Positions 1-10,437 of a stretch of DNA of 64,000 nt are shown here, piece by piece; position 1 is the first letter of the stretch, and each line of letters begins with the position of its first letter. Origin of the DNA: a virus. The position numbers and the translations under genes were made by a program. Below the pieces are notes generated by a model. It saw only the letters and a list, made by a program, of their open reading frames with translations, was not told the DNA's origin and ran no database searches. The stretch is taken from positions 22,249 through 86,248 of the IMG/VR virus record IMGVR_UViG_3300007504_000006. The stretch is one strand, 5' to 3'.

Positions 1-3000
1 AACTCTAAAAATGTAGTAGTAGGTGGTTCTACAAATTCTAAATCAGCACCTGTTGCGGCAACTCTTAAATATTTTCCTGTTTGCCCGCTCATTGTACTAG
101 GTGTATCAGTAAGCCCTGCAAAGGTTGTAATATCGTCGGGGGCATCAACAAACTCCAATGCCGTGCCACCTGTATTAACTTTTATATATTTTCCAGCATC
201 TCCGGTTGAAATACCTGGTGTATCTTGTAATGCAGAAAATGTATCAACTTGAACTGGAGGATTAACAAACTCTAATCCTGTTTCATTTGCTTTAATTGCA
301 ATATACTTTCCACCTTCATTTGCCATAGTACTAGGTGTATCGTCTAAATTAATAAAAGTCTTATCTGTAAAAATAAGACCCGTGGCACCCGAATTAACTG
401 TTACTAATTTACCTTCGTTAGTTGAGTAAGTATTAGGTAAAACATCATTTAAATTAATAAAATCTGTAATAGTTGTAGGAACATCTGTAAATTGTAATCC
501 GGTTGCTCCGCTATTAACAATTAACATTTTTCCTACGTTACCAGAAAATGTTGGAGGAGTATCTGTTTGCCCAATAAATGTTGGATTACCATCTATAGTT
601 ACTGTAACGTTATCGCCTACTGCTGACGCATTTACTCCATCACCAACAAAATCTAAATAACCGACTTCATATGTTAATGTAGTTCCTTCATTTCTAATGC
701 TTACTTTAGGATAATCAGACCAAATAAATTTATTATTTGCAAAATCATATTGTAAAAATTTATCGTCATCGCCTTGTACTGGAGTATCAACATCAATTAT
801 TTGTCCTAAAGTTAATGCTTTCCATTTATATGAATTAGTTCCATAATCATAATATAATACTTTTTCATCGTCTGCTTGTATTGATCCTGCTACATCTAAC
901 AATTGGGTTAGTGTGTAATCACGAAATTTAAACGAGGTAGTTGCATGATTATAATATGCTATTTGTTGATCATTAGTGGAAGTCAGAGCATCTACATCTT
1001 CTAAATTTTTAAGTTCATAGGCTTTCCACTTAAACGATGTTGACGGATGATCATAATATAAAAAATTAGTATCATTGCTTCCTGAAACAGGAGCAACATC
1101 ATATAAATCAGTAAAATTTTCTTGTGTTACATTTTGTAAAAATGTTTGGTTTATAAATTCTAAACCTGTACCATCATTTTTAACTTTTACAAAATATCCT
1201 GCCGAACCTGTATAATTTGCCGGAGTATCAGTTAAATCTATAAACTCATCAGGTACACTTACATCAGCAAATTCAAGTGACGTTTCATTAGTAGCAACTT
1301 TAACAAACTTTCCTGCTTGGCTAGTGTAAGTACTAGGGGTATCAGTTAAACCTGTAAAAACGGTTGCACCTGTTGCTGATTTATCATCTAATACCCAAGT
1401 ACCATTTAAATATGAAATAATTTTACCATTGGATACACCAGTAACATTTACATCTGTTAATCCTGCTAATGTATTAGATCCTGTATCTAATTGTGGAGTA
1501 AATTTTGTACCATCATATTTTAAAACTTGATTAAGAACAGGAGTTGTTGTGGTTGTATCTACATCTGTTAAATCATCTAATACAGTAGGTATAGATAATG
1601 TCGAATTTACCCATTTATTAGTAGTACCTGCAACCCAACGTAATACCTGATCAACTGTTGGCGAAGTTGTTGATGTATCTACATCTGTTAAATCATCAAT
1701 ACTAGCAGGAACAACGGTAAGTTCTTCTTTCCATTTTTGAGCAATTGAATTCCATCTTAAAAAATATCCATTAGTACTAACATTTAACGCCGAAGTATCA
1801 ACATCTCGTATATCAGTTAAATCATCATCATCCTTATCAAAATAATTTTGGGTTGCATGATTAGTCCAAGCATGGGCGGCATCCCAATTAGTAATTTTTT
1901 GTTGGGTTATTCCAGACGAAACATGAGCACCAAATACAGGATCAGTTTCTGTATAAGTTTTTAGGTATCCTTCAACACTATGATCTCCCCATCCGTGGGC
2001 TGTGTCCCAATCGGTAATTTTTGCAGTAGTAATATTACCTGCAGGTGAAGCAAGGAATACAGGATCTTGTTCGTCTAATGGTGTGTATGTAAAAACACCT
2101 GTTGTATTATCATACGTTAATGTTGATGTTGCATTTGCTGTTGCATTTGTTACAGATAAATCTGTTAAATCTACAGTACCTGATGATCCCCATTCTAATG
2201 TCGAACCTGTCGAAGGGAATCGTAATACTTGTCCTGCCGCACCAATAACACCTGGTATTGTATATTTGCCATCAACAACAATATTGTTATTATTATCTAC
2301 AATTTCATTTGTTATTGTTAATGTTTTTTGTTGCCATGTAATTGTTGCTCCGGACCCATCACCTGATCCGTTTGTATCTTGATTGAAATCATATAATTGT
2401 TCAGCAGTATCATTTGCCGCTACTATCTGTAAAAATGCTCCTGCTGAACCATCGGTTATTCTGGTTCCAGTAGATTCACCATAAGTAATACCATTGGTAT
2501 ATATCTGACCTGAAGCATGTGTACCATCCGATACAGTTGAAAATTCAAATTGACTGTTTACTAATGTTGCATTACTTGTATCAAATTTATATGTGCCTCC
2601 TGCAACAAAATTAAAAGATGTAATAGCAGTACCTGCTCCAACTATTCCTGTAGCATCTTCAAAAATATATTTTCCGCTGTCAAATTTTACATAATATGTT
2701 TGAGTAGTTATAGGAGGTGCAGTAGTTGTTAAAACAATACCATTACCTTCGGCTAAAGTTATTTCATCTACCGCTGTGGCTGTAAGTTTATCTTGGCCTG
2801 CTATATTCCAATGTTTAAACGTACTTTCCATAGCAATTTTCATTGCTTTGTTGCCTAAATCAGTTAATGCAAACCCGCTATCTACATCAAACTGTATCGA
2901 TGTTATATCTGAATTAGTAACATTTGCACCAGTGCCTGTTTCTTTTACTTCTAAATTAAAAGTAGTACCGGTACCTCCTGTGAAGTTTTGTAAACCTTCG

Positions 3001-3632
3001 GCACCAATATATCTATATCCTTTGAGCAAATATACAGAATGTGTGTAAACTCCACTTGATTGTGTTAATAATGGATCTCTAAGATTTCCATTAGGATTAC
3101 CTACCATTACAAATACACCAGATTCATAATCCCAGTAATATTCTTCATCTGTAGATTGTGGATATATTTCTTCGTAATCTTGTCTTGCTGTTAAGTCGTA
3201 ATTACCATTACCTCCGCCAGCAAGTGCTATTGCAAATTTAGGCAAATATGTTGCACCATATGTTGCTCTAAGCCAATTAGTGAGTCTAGTAGTACCGTCA
3301 CCTACTGTAGAACATGCAAGCCATGATCGTTGATCTGCTACAGTAGGATCTCGTGTTAATTCTATAACACCTGCAGATTCGCCAACTGCGGTACCTGCTA
3401 CAGCACCATTTTTATATTGATAAGAATTAACAGTAGCAGTATTAACATCACTGGCGACAGCAGGTATTAAATGACTGTCTAACCATAAATTGTGGGTTGG
3501 ATTTGGAATAGGACTAACTATGGCTTCGTTATTTGGTCCTTTCTCGTGGTCAAATGCCGTTCGAGCTTTACCATAATTGACTTTTTTATCAATCCTATTC
3601 GTGATTACATCATTTAAATTATATGTCGGCAT
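1..3632 (-). CDS. Large tail-fibre-like structural protein, 3' end outside window
   Basis: An open frame runs from the ATG at 3632 to the window edge without a stop, giving at least 1210 residues (starts MPTYNLNDVITNRIDKKV). It begins one base after the stop of the upstream 1860-aa gene, so the two are co-transcribed. The C-terminal two thirds consist of many degenerate repeats of about 40 residues of the type L-x-DTP-x-x-Y...G-K-x-x-x-V...LEFVD, alternating with DVDT...NQVLRW units. Such repeats are common in tail fibres and adhesins of marine T4-like phages. No enzymatic motif is visible. Function as a fibre or tail-tip adhesin is inferred from repeats and position next to baseplate genes. 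Confidence 0.8.
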   Translation of the reverse strand, partial: MPTYNLNDVITNRIDKKVNYGKARTAFDHEKGPNNEAIVSPIPNPTHNLWLDSHLIPAVASDVNTATVNSYQYKNGAVAGTAVGESAGVIELTRDPTVADQRSWLACSTVGDGTTRLTNWLRATYGATYLPKFAIALAGGGNGNYDLTARQDYEEIYPQSTDEEYYWDYESGVFVMVGNPNGNLRDPLLTQSSGVYTHSVYLLKGYRYIGAEGLQNFTGGTGTTFNLEVKETGTGANVTNSDITSIQFDVDSGFALTDLGNKAMKIAMESTFKHWNIAGQDKLTATAVDEITLAEGNGIVLTTTAPPITTQTYYVKFDSGKYIFEDATGIVGAGTAITSFNFVAGGTYKFDTSNATLVNSQFEFSTVSDGTHASGQIYTNGITYGESTGTRITDGSAGAFLQIVAANDTAEQLYDFNQDTNGSGDGSGATITWQQKTLTITNEIVDNNNNIVVDGKYTIPGVIGAAGQVLRFPSTGSTLEWGSSGTVDLTDLSVTNATANATSTLTYDNTTGVFTYTPLDEQDPVFLASPAGNITTAKITDWDTAHGWGDHSVEGYLKTYTETDPVFGAHVSSGITQQKITNWDAAHAWTNHATQNYFDKDDDDLTDIRDVDTSALNVSTNGYFLRWNSIAQKWKEELTVVPASIDDLTDVDTSTTSPTVDQVLRWVAGTTNKWVNSTLSIPTVLDDLTDVDTTTTTPVLNQVLKYDGTKFTPQLDTGSNTLAGLTDVNVTGVSNGKIISYLNGTWVLDDKSATGATVFTGLTDTPSTYTSQAGKFVKVATNETSLEFADVSVPDEFIDLTDTPANYTGSAGYFVKVKNDGTGLEFINQTFLQNVTQENFTDLYDVAPVSGSNDTNFLYYDHPSTSFKWKAYELKNLEDVDALTSTNDQQIAYYNHATTSFKFRDYTLTQLLDVAGSIQADDEKVLYYDYGTNSYKWKALTLGQIIDVDTPVQGDDDKFLQYDFANNKFIWSDYPKVSIRNEGTTLTYEVGYLDFVGDGVNASAVGDNVTVTIDGNPTFIGQTDTPPTFSGNVGKMLIVNSGATGLQFTDVPTTITDFINLNDVLPNTYSTNEGKLVTVNSGATGLIFTDKTFINLDDTPSTMANEGGKYIAIKANETGLEFVNPPVQVDTFSALQDTPGISTGDAGKYIKVNTGGTALEFVDAPDDITTFAGLTDTPSTMSGQTGKYLRVAATGADLEFVEPPTTTFLE

Positions 3633-3633
3633 A

Positions 3634-6600
3634 TTAACTCCAATCCTCTACTGATATTGCGGTTACTGAATCTCCGTTTTCTATACCAAATCGTACTAGC
3701 ACATGTTTATGAGTTGCTAAACCAGTATTTGCTGTTCCTAAATCTAAATTAGCATATGCATTTGTTAATACTGTATTAACCGCAAATGCTCCTTGGTCTG
3801 CGGCTGTACCTTGTCGTCTTACACCATCTGATCCGTTGCCGCCAGCACCTGTATTTGATCCTGGAAATTCTGCTCCACCATATAATGTACTACAATCTAA
3901 CCAACCATTTAAACCACTTGTGTTATCGGTATCGTATCCTGGAAATGCTATATAAAGAGATGATACTTTTCCCGATATCTTAATAGCAAATTTTGCCATA
4001 CTATTTCGTTGGAAACACATTGTAAAATATTGTGTAACACTAGACAGTCTACCACCACCACCGAGATCTGCATTTGCAGGTAAGTAACCTGACGAAAAAT
4101 CTTCTAGTGTGTGTTTAATTTCATTTAAATAACATCCTGCTTCATTTGTACCAGGTAATGTATCATTTTGACTATCCCATGCATATGTTGTATAATAATT
4201 GTTACTTGTATCTGTATAAGCAGGATAATCATGATCTGTTCCTGTCCAAGGACCATTAATACGTATTAAATCTGGTGCTCCGCTAACTGCCGCACCTACA
4301 GTTATATTATTAGGTAATGCCGCTTCATCTAATGTTGGAGATTCGATCCAATACATTAATTTTGTAGTATCTGTGACATTAGCACCAGAACCATTTACGT
4401 TTTCTGCTCTTGATTTTATTTTTCCGTCTTTTCCTAATCCTGAACCATTTATATTAACAGTTAAATCATTTAATGTAACTGGGGTACTAACACCTACATT
4501 TTTATTAGGAACATATCCATGAAGATTTGTATGAGTTTTTACACTTGGAGGTAACATATCATCATGGGTATAAGTCTGGGTAGATATTGCAGTTCCAGTA
4601 TCATTACTAATTGTAAGAGGTGTTGTTGTGTATCTATAAGTTTGCCCTGTAAGATTTGATAATGTTTGACCTGTTATAGATATACTAGCACCGGTATTAT
4701 AAAACGCAATACCAGACATATATCTATATGTGGCTGTTCCTGCTACTGAAGTTCCCCATCCAGCAATTGTCGGAACATCAGTCATATCATCATATACCCA
4801 TTTGGCTTGATAGGTTGATGTTCCATCATCGTGCTTTAATTGCATTGTATTGTAACCTATCGGAACTGTAGGGAAATGTACTTTTGCTACAAATTCTTTA
4901 TAAAAATTATCAGGATAAGTGTTATGGTTTAAAAGATTTGCGTCACGTTCAGCAGTAATTTCTAATTGTCCGCTTGCATCTACATTTCCTGAACTATCAT
5001 ATCTGTTTACTTGAGGCGATCCATTAAACACTACCATACCATCTGGTGATCCATCAGCTGATTCATTGATATGGGCTTTTAATGTTCCAGCATATGTACC
5101 ATTTGATGGAAATTCGTTACTCCATTGCGTTGTATCAGAAACCATAGAAGATGTTACTTGCCTGTTAACAGCGGTTGAGGCAGGTGGTGCCGAAGACCCG
5201 GCGGTATTATCATCTGTATCATCACATATGTGAGGTTGGGTACCTACACTGGACGGAGGATTTATAGTAGAACCTGTTAACCCATCTGGTGCAGTAGGTG
5301 CTTTTCTTATTTCAATATAATCTGCTTTGTTTTCAGTATCATCAGTACCACCAGCATAACTATTATCTGTAGATGTAATTAATTTTACAGTTCGTAGTAA
5401 TGGTGATCCTGTATTAGTATATGTATTAGTTGGATTTTCTGCTGAACTTGTATTAGAATCTCCAAAATCCCACGAATATGCTGGGTTAAGAGAGACGCCA
5501 TTATCTGTTAATCCTGTAGATGACCCTGTAAATTGTACAATATTAGATGCACCATTAGCATCGGCTCCACCATTAACAGGATCATATTTTATAAAATCAA
5601 ATCCTATTCGAGGATCTACATAATCAGGACTACCATTTGCTGAAGTATTTTGATTTGTAAATGCTCCGCTAAATCCTGCTCTAGGATCTACATTAACTGT
5701 TATAGTTGTTACAGATGTTGTATCTGAATTATTAGAGCCTCTTAAATTTTGTGCTTTTAAGGTTACATCAAATGTTTCTGCAACAAGATCATCTGCTAAA
5801 GTAAAATAATGTTCTATATCATTGAGATAATCACCATCAACATTACTACCGCCTGTTACAACTGTATCGCTTGTTGAATCGCCCCAATCCCATGTAAATG
5901 TTGTATCTCCCCAAGTGCCTAAATTTGCAGAAGTATTTGTAAATCTTACAGGATGTCCTTCTTGTGTATTAGTTGCACCTTGAGCATTAGTATCTCCAGA
6001 TTCATCATTGTTACCTGTTATTAAGTTGTTTACATTAAAAGATGCAACAGGTTCTATATATCCGCTAATATGATCTGTTTTTTCTAAACTAGCAGTAGCA
6101 CCTACACCTCCTTGGGCGGTTGTACTTCTACACCAAACTTTAGGAGACCATTGTGTATCTGCTGTAACCGTATTGCCACCTACATCATAATCATATGTGT
6201 GTGTTTTTGTAGATGCCCATTCGATCCAATTTGATTCAACATGAGCATTATCACCATTAGTATTAGCACTTGCAGGAAATTTTGAACCGTCTCCAAATTC
6301 AATCATCCAATAATGTGTATACAACGATGCTGATGTATCAAATTCTATTTCTCTACCTGCTTGTGGGCCTCCTAGATCAACTACTGTATCATTATTTGTT
6401 GTAGTCCATGCAGGTTCAGGTGCAGGTGTCCATAGTTCAACTGCGGCATCTTTTTTATAAATCGAATAACTACCCTCTGTTAATCCTGTTGTACCTGTTG
6501 CAGATTGACATTTTAATGTCATAGTTACATTAATATCACCACCTGCAACAGATGTAAAACTTTGATCATAATATCCGTTGCTTATTGTAGTTGTATCGTT

Positions 6601-9216
6601 TGCTACATTAACTGTATTAGCCGGTGTTGTAACATCTTCAAACTCCCAATCTGCATGAGTAGCGTCTCCTGGATTCGAAATAGTAAATCTTACAGTTAAT
6701 GGCACAGCAGGAGATGCTCCGCCTTCTAATGGAGAATTAGTAAATGCCGCACCTTGAACATATGTATTATTTTTTATATTTTTAATAGTTTCGTTTAACC
6801 CATCCATTGCATCAGTTATAGTACCAGTAACGTCAAACCCAGATAACAATGTGCCTCCACTATAAGTAGAACTTTTTTGATAATAGGCTCCGTCGTTAAA
6901 TGTTGTATCAGTTGGTGCTCCTAACGCACCACCTCCGCCTCCAGCTGAAGCAGGAGAATTTATCCAAGCCGCTCCATCCCAAGTTAATACATCGTTGGCT
7001 TGAACACTTGTTATAGTTGTATCTGTTAATCCTACTACAGTTCCTGCGGCACCTGCTTGATTTATCCATTTGTTATTTGAAGAATCCCACGTTAATACAT
7101 CTCCTCCTGAAGGAGTTGTTATTGTAGTATCAGTTAATCCTGATACAGTTAATGCACCTGCATCTGTTAAATCTACTTCAGTTTGTTCATAACTCATCCA
7201 GTATGGTTTTCCGTCTGCTTTTGTATAAAAATATCCACCTTCACCATCTGCTGGTTGTGTTGGCGTAGACCCTTGTTCGGTTGATATATGAATTAATCCG
7301 CCAACATTTACAGAAGTATTAAATCCCCACATGTCTGTAGTTTTACTCCAGGTAATAGTTTTATCTGATGCGGCTTTAAGTATAATACCGCCTCCATCTG
7401 CTGTGTCATTTGTTGGGGTTCCTACTGTTCCTATTTCAATATGTATATCATCTACTTGAAGAGTAGTACTGTTTACAATTGTTTGAGTTCCGTTGACTGT
7501 AAGATTACCATTAACAATTAAATCATCAAATGTTACATCATCTGTTGTGTTTAAATCTTGATCAAAAATTGTTGCTGTAAGAGTGCCATTAACAATTAAA
7601 TCATTAAATGTTACATCATCTGTTGTGTTTAAAGTTTGATCATAACTAGAAACTGTAGCCCATGTTCTATCGCCTTTTAAAAATTTAACTTCGTCTCCTG
7701 CTACTGGTGCAGGTACTAAACCTTCTGTTCCGTCTGTAGTAGATGTTGCTCCTCCAAATGGAGCTCCACCAGCATAGTTGTTTGCGTGTATTTCTTTAGG
7801 AATACCTGATTGATCTTGTGTCCAATCTATGTGTTGATCTGCGGACCAATTTGTTAATTGATTATGATCCCAGTCAGAATTAACATATGTTGTATTAGGT
7901 GGTACTGCCCATACACCTGTTGCACTTAAATATTTTAATTGATCTCCTGCTACTGGTGCAGGAACAAATCCATATGCTCCATTTACTGACGAAGATGCTC
8001 CGGAAAAATTACTTGGTTTGTTTGTTAAGTCATCATAACTACCGCTAAACAAATTAGGTTTATTTGTTAAGTCATTATAGTTTCCTGAAAATGCATCTAA
8101 TATTCCATATCCTGCAATAGTTGTTGGTACTTCAGTTAAATTAGCAAATACACCATTAAATACATTATCCCCCGAGCCTACCGGAGTTGACCATGAACCT
8201 AAGTGATTTAAAAATTGACCATCAGATCCACCGGGCGGTAACCATTGTGAAACAATATGCGAATGTGTAGATGTTCCGCCGCCAGTACCGGAGCCTGTTC
8301 CCCCTCCACCACCTCCTGTGGTAGTGCCTGTTGTAGTTTCAGAAATAGTAATAGGTAAACCAGTTTGTGGTGCTTCTGTTGTAGTTGTTGTTGAAATTAA
8401 TGTACTAAGTTGAGCATATTCTGTTTCAGGTGTAGTTTTAACAACATACTGTTCAACAGGTGTACTAGCATCAATAGTAGTATCTGTTTCTTGTTTTACT
8501 AAATTAATAATTCTGCGTCTGTCAATTTCAGATATATCTTTTATAAATTTAGTAGTTTCTTTATAATAAGCATATTGGGCTTGCTGTTGAGCAGTTTTAT
8601 CAACACCACCATCTTTATTTTTAAGAGTAAGATAATTTTTTCTTATATATTGAATACCTTCGTTCCGTAACCATGACCTAGGTTTCATGCTACCATAGTT
8701 ACATAATCTAAACAATGACGCTTCTGCAATTCTACGAGTAGGAGTTCTGTTATCTATTTGTATTGCAGATGATACTTGGTCAATAGTACCTTTTTGAATA
8801 AAATAAATTAAATCAAATTCATATCCTTCAGTCTGGGTATAATCGATTGAACCAGTATCATAAAACATACTAACTAAAGCATCCCATTGATGCTGTAAAA
8901 CAAATTCAGGACTATTGTTTAACCGTTTGCGAAGATTATTTTGTGCTTTAGTAACATCTGTAATCCATAATCTATATGCATTTGTTTCTGTTATACCATT
9001 AGGAAAAGCATCACCAGAATATCTATAACCCATTACATATTTTTCACCATCCCAATGGCGATGGCCGCGATATAATTCTTTACCTAACATAAAGTTAAGT
9101 CCGGCGTCACTTATTGCGGCTGTCTTGGTGTTTATAGGAGTAGAAGAATAATGAGGTGATAATGATTGATCATCATAATTTATCTCTATCGGTAATTCTT
9201 TATATCTAGTAGCCAT
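3634..9216 (-). CDS. Giant tail protein: T4-lysozyme-like N-terminus, fibre repeats, PKD-like domains
   Basis: 1860 residues. Residues about 38-160 resemble T4-type lysozyme (GH24): Glu47 and Asp56 lie nine residues apart like Glu11/Asp20 of T4 lysozyme, and an ITETNAYRLWITDV segment and a QWDALVSMFYDTG segment match conserved family positions. The residue aligned with catalytic Thr26 is Val61 and the GxGH motif reads GYRY, so activity is doubtful. A Gly/Thr-rich linker follows near 300, then fibre repeats (LTDTTIT..., DLTNKPN...) and at least two PKD-like domains with WDWGDS and WDFGDS motifs. It lies directly downstream of the gp5-like spike, which here lacks a lysozyme domain. Likely a virion component at the tail tip that contacts the cell wall. 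Confidence 0.78.
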   Translation of the reverse strand: MATRYKELPIEINYDDQSLSPHYSSTPINTKTAAISDAGLNFMLGKELYRGHRHWDGEKYVMGYRYSGDAFPNGITETNAYRLWITDVTKAQNNLRKRLNNSPEFVLQHQWDALVSMFYDTGSIDYTQTEGYEFDLIYFIQKGTIDQVSSAIQIDNRTPTRRIAEASLFRLCNYGSMKPRSWLRNEGIQYIRKNYLTLKNKDGGVDKTAQQQAQYAYYKETTKFIKDISEIDRRRIINLVKQETDTTIDASTPVEQYVVKTTPETEYAQLSTLISTTTTTEAPQTGLPITISETTTGTTTGGGGGGTGSGTGGGTSTHSHIVSQWLPPGGSDGQFLNHLGSWSTPVGSGDNVFNGVFANLTEVPTTIAGYGILDAFSGNYNDLTNKPNLFSGSYDDLTNKPSNFSGASSSVNGAYGFVPAPVAGDQLKYLSATGVWAVPPNTTYVNSDWDHNQLTNWSADQHIDWTQDQSGIPKEIHANNYAGGAPFGGATSTTDGTEGLVPAPVAGDEVKFLKGDRTWATVSSYDQTLNTTDDVTFNDLIVNGTLTATIFDQDLNTTDDVTFDDLIVNGNLTVNGTQTIVNSTTLQVDDIHIEIGTVGTPTNDTADGGGIILKAASDKTITWSKTTDMWGFNTSVNVGGLIHISTEQGSTPTQPADGEGGYFYTKADGKPYWMSYEQTEVDLTDAGALTVSGLTDTTITTPSGGDVLTWDSSNNKWINQAGAAGTVVGLTDTTITSVQANDVLTWDGAAWINSPASAGGGGGALGAPTDTTFNDGAYYQKSSTYSGGTLLSGFDVTGTITDAMDGLNETIKNIKNNTYVQGAAFTNSPLEGGASPAVPLTVRFTISNPGDATHADWEFEDVTTPANTVNVANDTTTISNGYYDQSFTSVAGGDINVTMTLKCQSATGTTGLTEGSYSIYKKDAAVELWTPAPEPAWTTTNNDTVVDLGGPQAGREIEFDTSASLYTHYWMIEFGDGSKFPASANTNGDNAHVESNWIEWASTKTHTYDYDVGGNTVTADTQWSPKVWCRSTTAQGGVGATASLEKTDHISGYIEPVASFNVNNLITGNNDESGDTNAQGATNTQEGHPVRFTNTSANLGTWGDTTFTWDWGDSTSDTVVTGGSNVDGDYLNDIEHYFTLADDLVAETFDVTLKAQNLRGSNNSDTTSVTTITVNVDPRAGFSGAFTNQNTSANGSPDYVDPRIGFDFIKYDPVNGGADANGASNIVQFTGSSTGLTDNGVSLNPAYSWDFGDSNTSSAENPTNTYTNTGSPLLRTVKLITSTDNSYAGGTDDTENKADYIEIRKAPTAPDGLTGSTINPPSSVGTQPHICDDTDDNTAGSSAPPASTAVNRQVTSSMVSDTTQWSNEFPSNGTYAGTLKAHINESADGSPDGMVVFNGSPQVNRYDSSGNVDASGQLEITAERDANLLNHNTYPDNFYKEFVAKVHFPTVPIGYNTMQLKHDDGTSTYQAKWVYDDMTDVPTIAGWGTSVAGTATYRYMSGIAFYNTGASISITGQTLSNLTGQTYRYTTTPLTISNDTGTAISTQTYTHDDMLPPSVKTHTNLHGYVPNKNVGVSTPVTLNDLTVNINGSGLGKDGKIKSRAENVNGSGANVTDTTKLMYWIESPTLDEAALPNNITVGAAVSGAPDLIRINGPWTGTDHDYPAYTDTSNNYYTTYAWDSQNDTLPGTNEAGCYLNEIKHTLEDFSSGYLPANADLGGGGRLSSVTQYFTMCFQRNSMAKFAIKISGKVSSLYIAFPGYDTDNTSGLNGWLDCSTLYGGAEFPGSNTGAGGNGSDGVRRQGTAADQGAFAVNTVLTNAYANLDLGTANTGLATHKHVLVRFGIENGDSVTAISVEDWS

Positions 9217-9219
9217 TCA

Positions 9220-10434
9220 TTAACCTGCAAACCCCGGTGTTAAACCTTCACCTAGTGGCATTAATTTTTTATCTTCGTGTCCTAACCATGGTTCATGCTC
9301 AGGTACTCTTGTACATACACTTTGTAATACACTAACATTTCCGACTAATGGAGCAGGCTCTGGAGGAACTGCATCTGTAGCACTACCACCATTTAAATCT
9401 AATCTTGCCGCTTTAACAGTAGTTTGACCAGCAGTTATAAGACTTCCATCTAAGTCTGCTTGTATAACATAATTCATAGCAGTTTTCATTTGAAAGTCAC
9501 CTGTTGTAGCATTTATATTAATTCCATCTGAACCTTCTGCTCTTATTTTTATACTACCCTTTGATTGTATATTAATGTCTCCGTCAACATGTAAATTAAA
9601 ATCTTTAAGTGAATGATAAGATATATCGTCTGTACAAAACACATCCATTTTGCCTTCATTAGTAAGTTCTACCCAAGCAGTTCCATCTCTGTTAATAATA
9701 TATACTATTCCTTTTTCGTCATTAAGTAATAATTGGGCACCACCAGCAGTTCGTAATCGTATACCTTTATCGATACCTGCATCATCTCCATCATCCATTA
9801 CAAATTGATGTTGTTCTGGTGTTAGAATACCAAATACTCTACTAGGACTTTCTCTTCTAGCACCGCTAGTACATGTTCCTCTAATTGCATCATATTGAGC
9901 TAATGAAAGAAGTCCCTGTAATTCAAGAGCTTCTTTCATTGGCTTATGAGCAGGGCGTAATGTAGGTAATTTATCATACTTGTTTTTTTCTGCACCAGGT
10001 GCTGGTCCTTCATATGTCATAGCAGACGGAATACCCGGTACTGTAAAATTAACATTTTCTTGGAAGAAACAACCTAACCAAACTCCTTCGTTTAAATCTC
10101 CATTAATAAAACCTACTAACCCTTCTGTTTCTATAGTAGGCGGAACCATCCACATACCGTAAGCAGTTTGGGTGTCTTTAAATGCAGTAGACATTGGTTT
10201 TTGTAAGTACGGATTAGATGCTCCAGCAAACGGTGACAAATATCTAACACTAATCCATGTATCTTCTCTAGAAGGATGTCCAATTTCAGGTATATAAACT
10301 TGTAATCTACCCATAGCGGCCGAATCAAGAGTTCGTTTAATATATGCTCTATACATATAGGGCATAGATCTAATCTTAATATTACTACCACCACTTCCGT
10401 TTACTGCTACCTGTGTTTTAAATTCTACTGCCAT
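9220..10434 (-). CDS. gp5-like baseplate spike protein without lysozyme domain
   Basis: 404 residues. The N-terminal half has the OB-fold style of gp5/VgrG spikes (YRAYIKRT...GRLQVYIPEIG, then GLVGFINGD...GVWLGCFF). The C-terminal third has short repeating strands (DINIQSKGSIKIRAEGSDG, then ININATTGDFQMKTAMNYV) typical of the beta-helical membrane-piercing spike. T4 gp5 carries a lysozyme domain between these parts; none fits here, and the next gene in the operon starts with a lysozyme-like domain instead. GGAG seven bases before the ATG supports the start, inside the end of the upstream gene. Expected role: central puncturing device of the contractile tail. Confidence 0.82.
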   Translation of the reverse strand: MAVEFKTQVAVNGSGGSNIKIRSMPYMYRAYIKRTLDSAAMGRLQVYIPEIGHPSREDTWISVRYLSPFAGASNPYLQKPMSTAFKDTQTAYGMWMVPPTIETEGLVGFINGDLNEGVWLGCFFQENVNFTVPGIPSAMTYEGPAPGAEKNKYDKLPTLRPAHKPMKEALELQGLLSLAQYDAIRGTCTSGARRESPSRVFGILTPEQHQFVMDDGDDAGIDKGIRLRTAGGAQLLLNDEKGIVYIINRDGTAWVELTNEGKMDVFCTDDISYHSLKDFNLHVDGDINIQSKGSIKIRAEGSDGININATTGDFQMKTAMNYVIQADLDGSLITAGQTTVKAARLDLNGGSATDAVPPEPAPLVGNVSVLQSVCTRVPEHEPWLGHEDKKLMPLGEGLTPGFAG

Positions 10435-10437
10435 ATT

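Noticed and set aside
2002-3048. Plus-strand open frames of 126 and 90 codons
   Set aside because: They lie inside the long minus-strand fibre frame, have no ribosome sites and read as low-complexity hydrophobic translations of the opposite strand.
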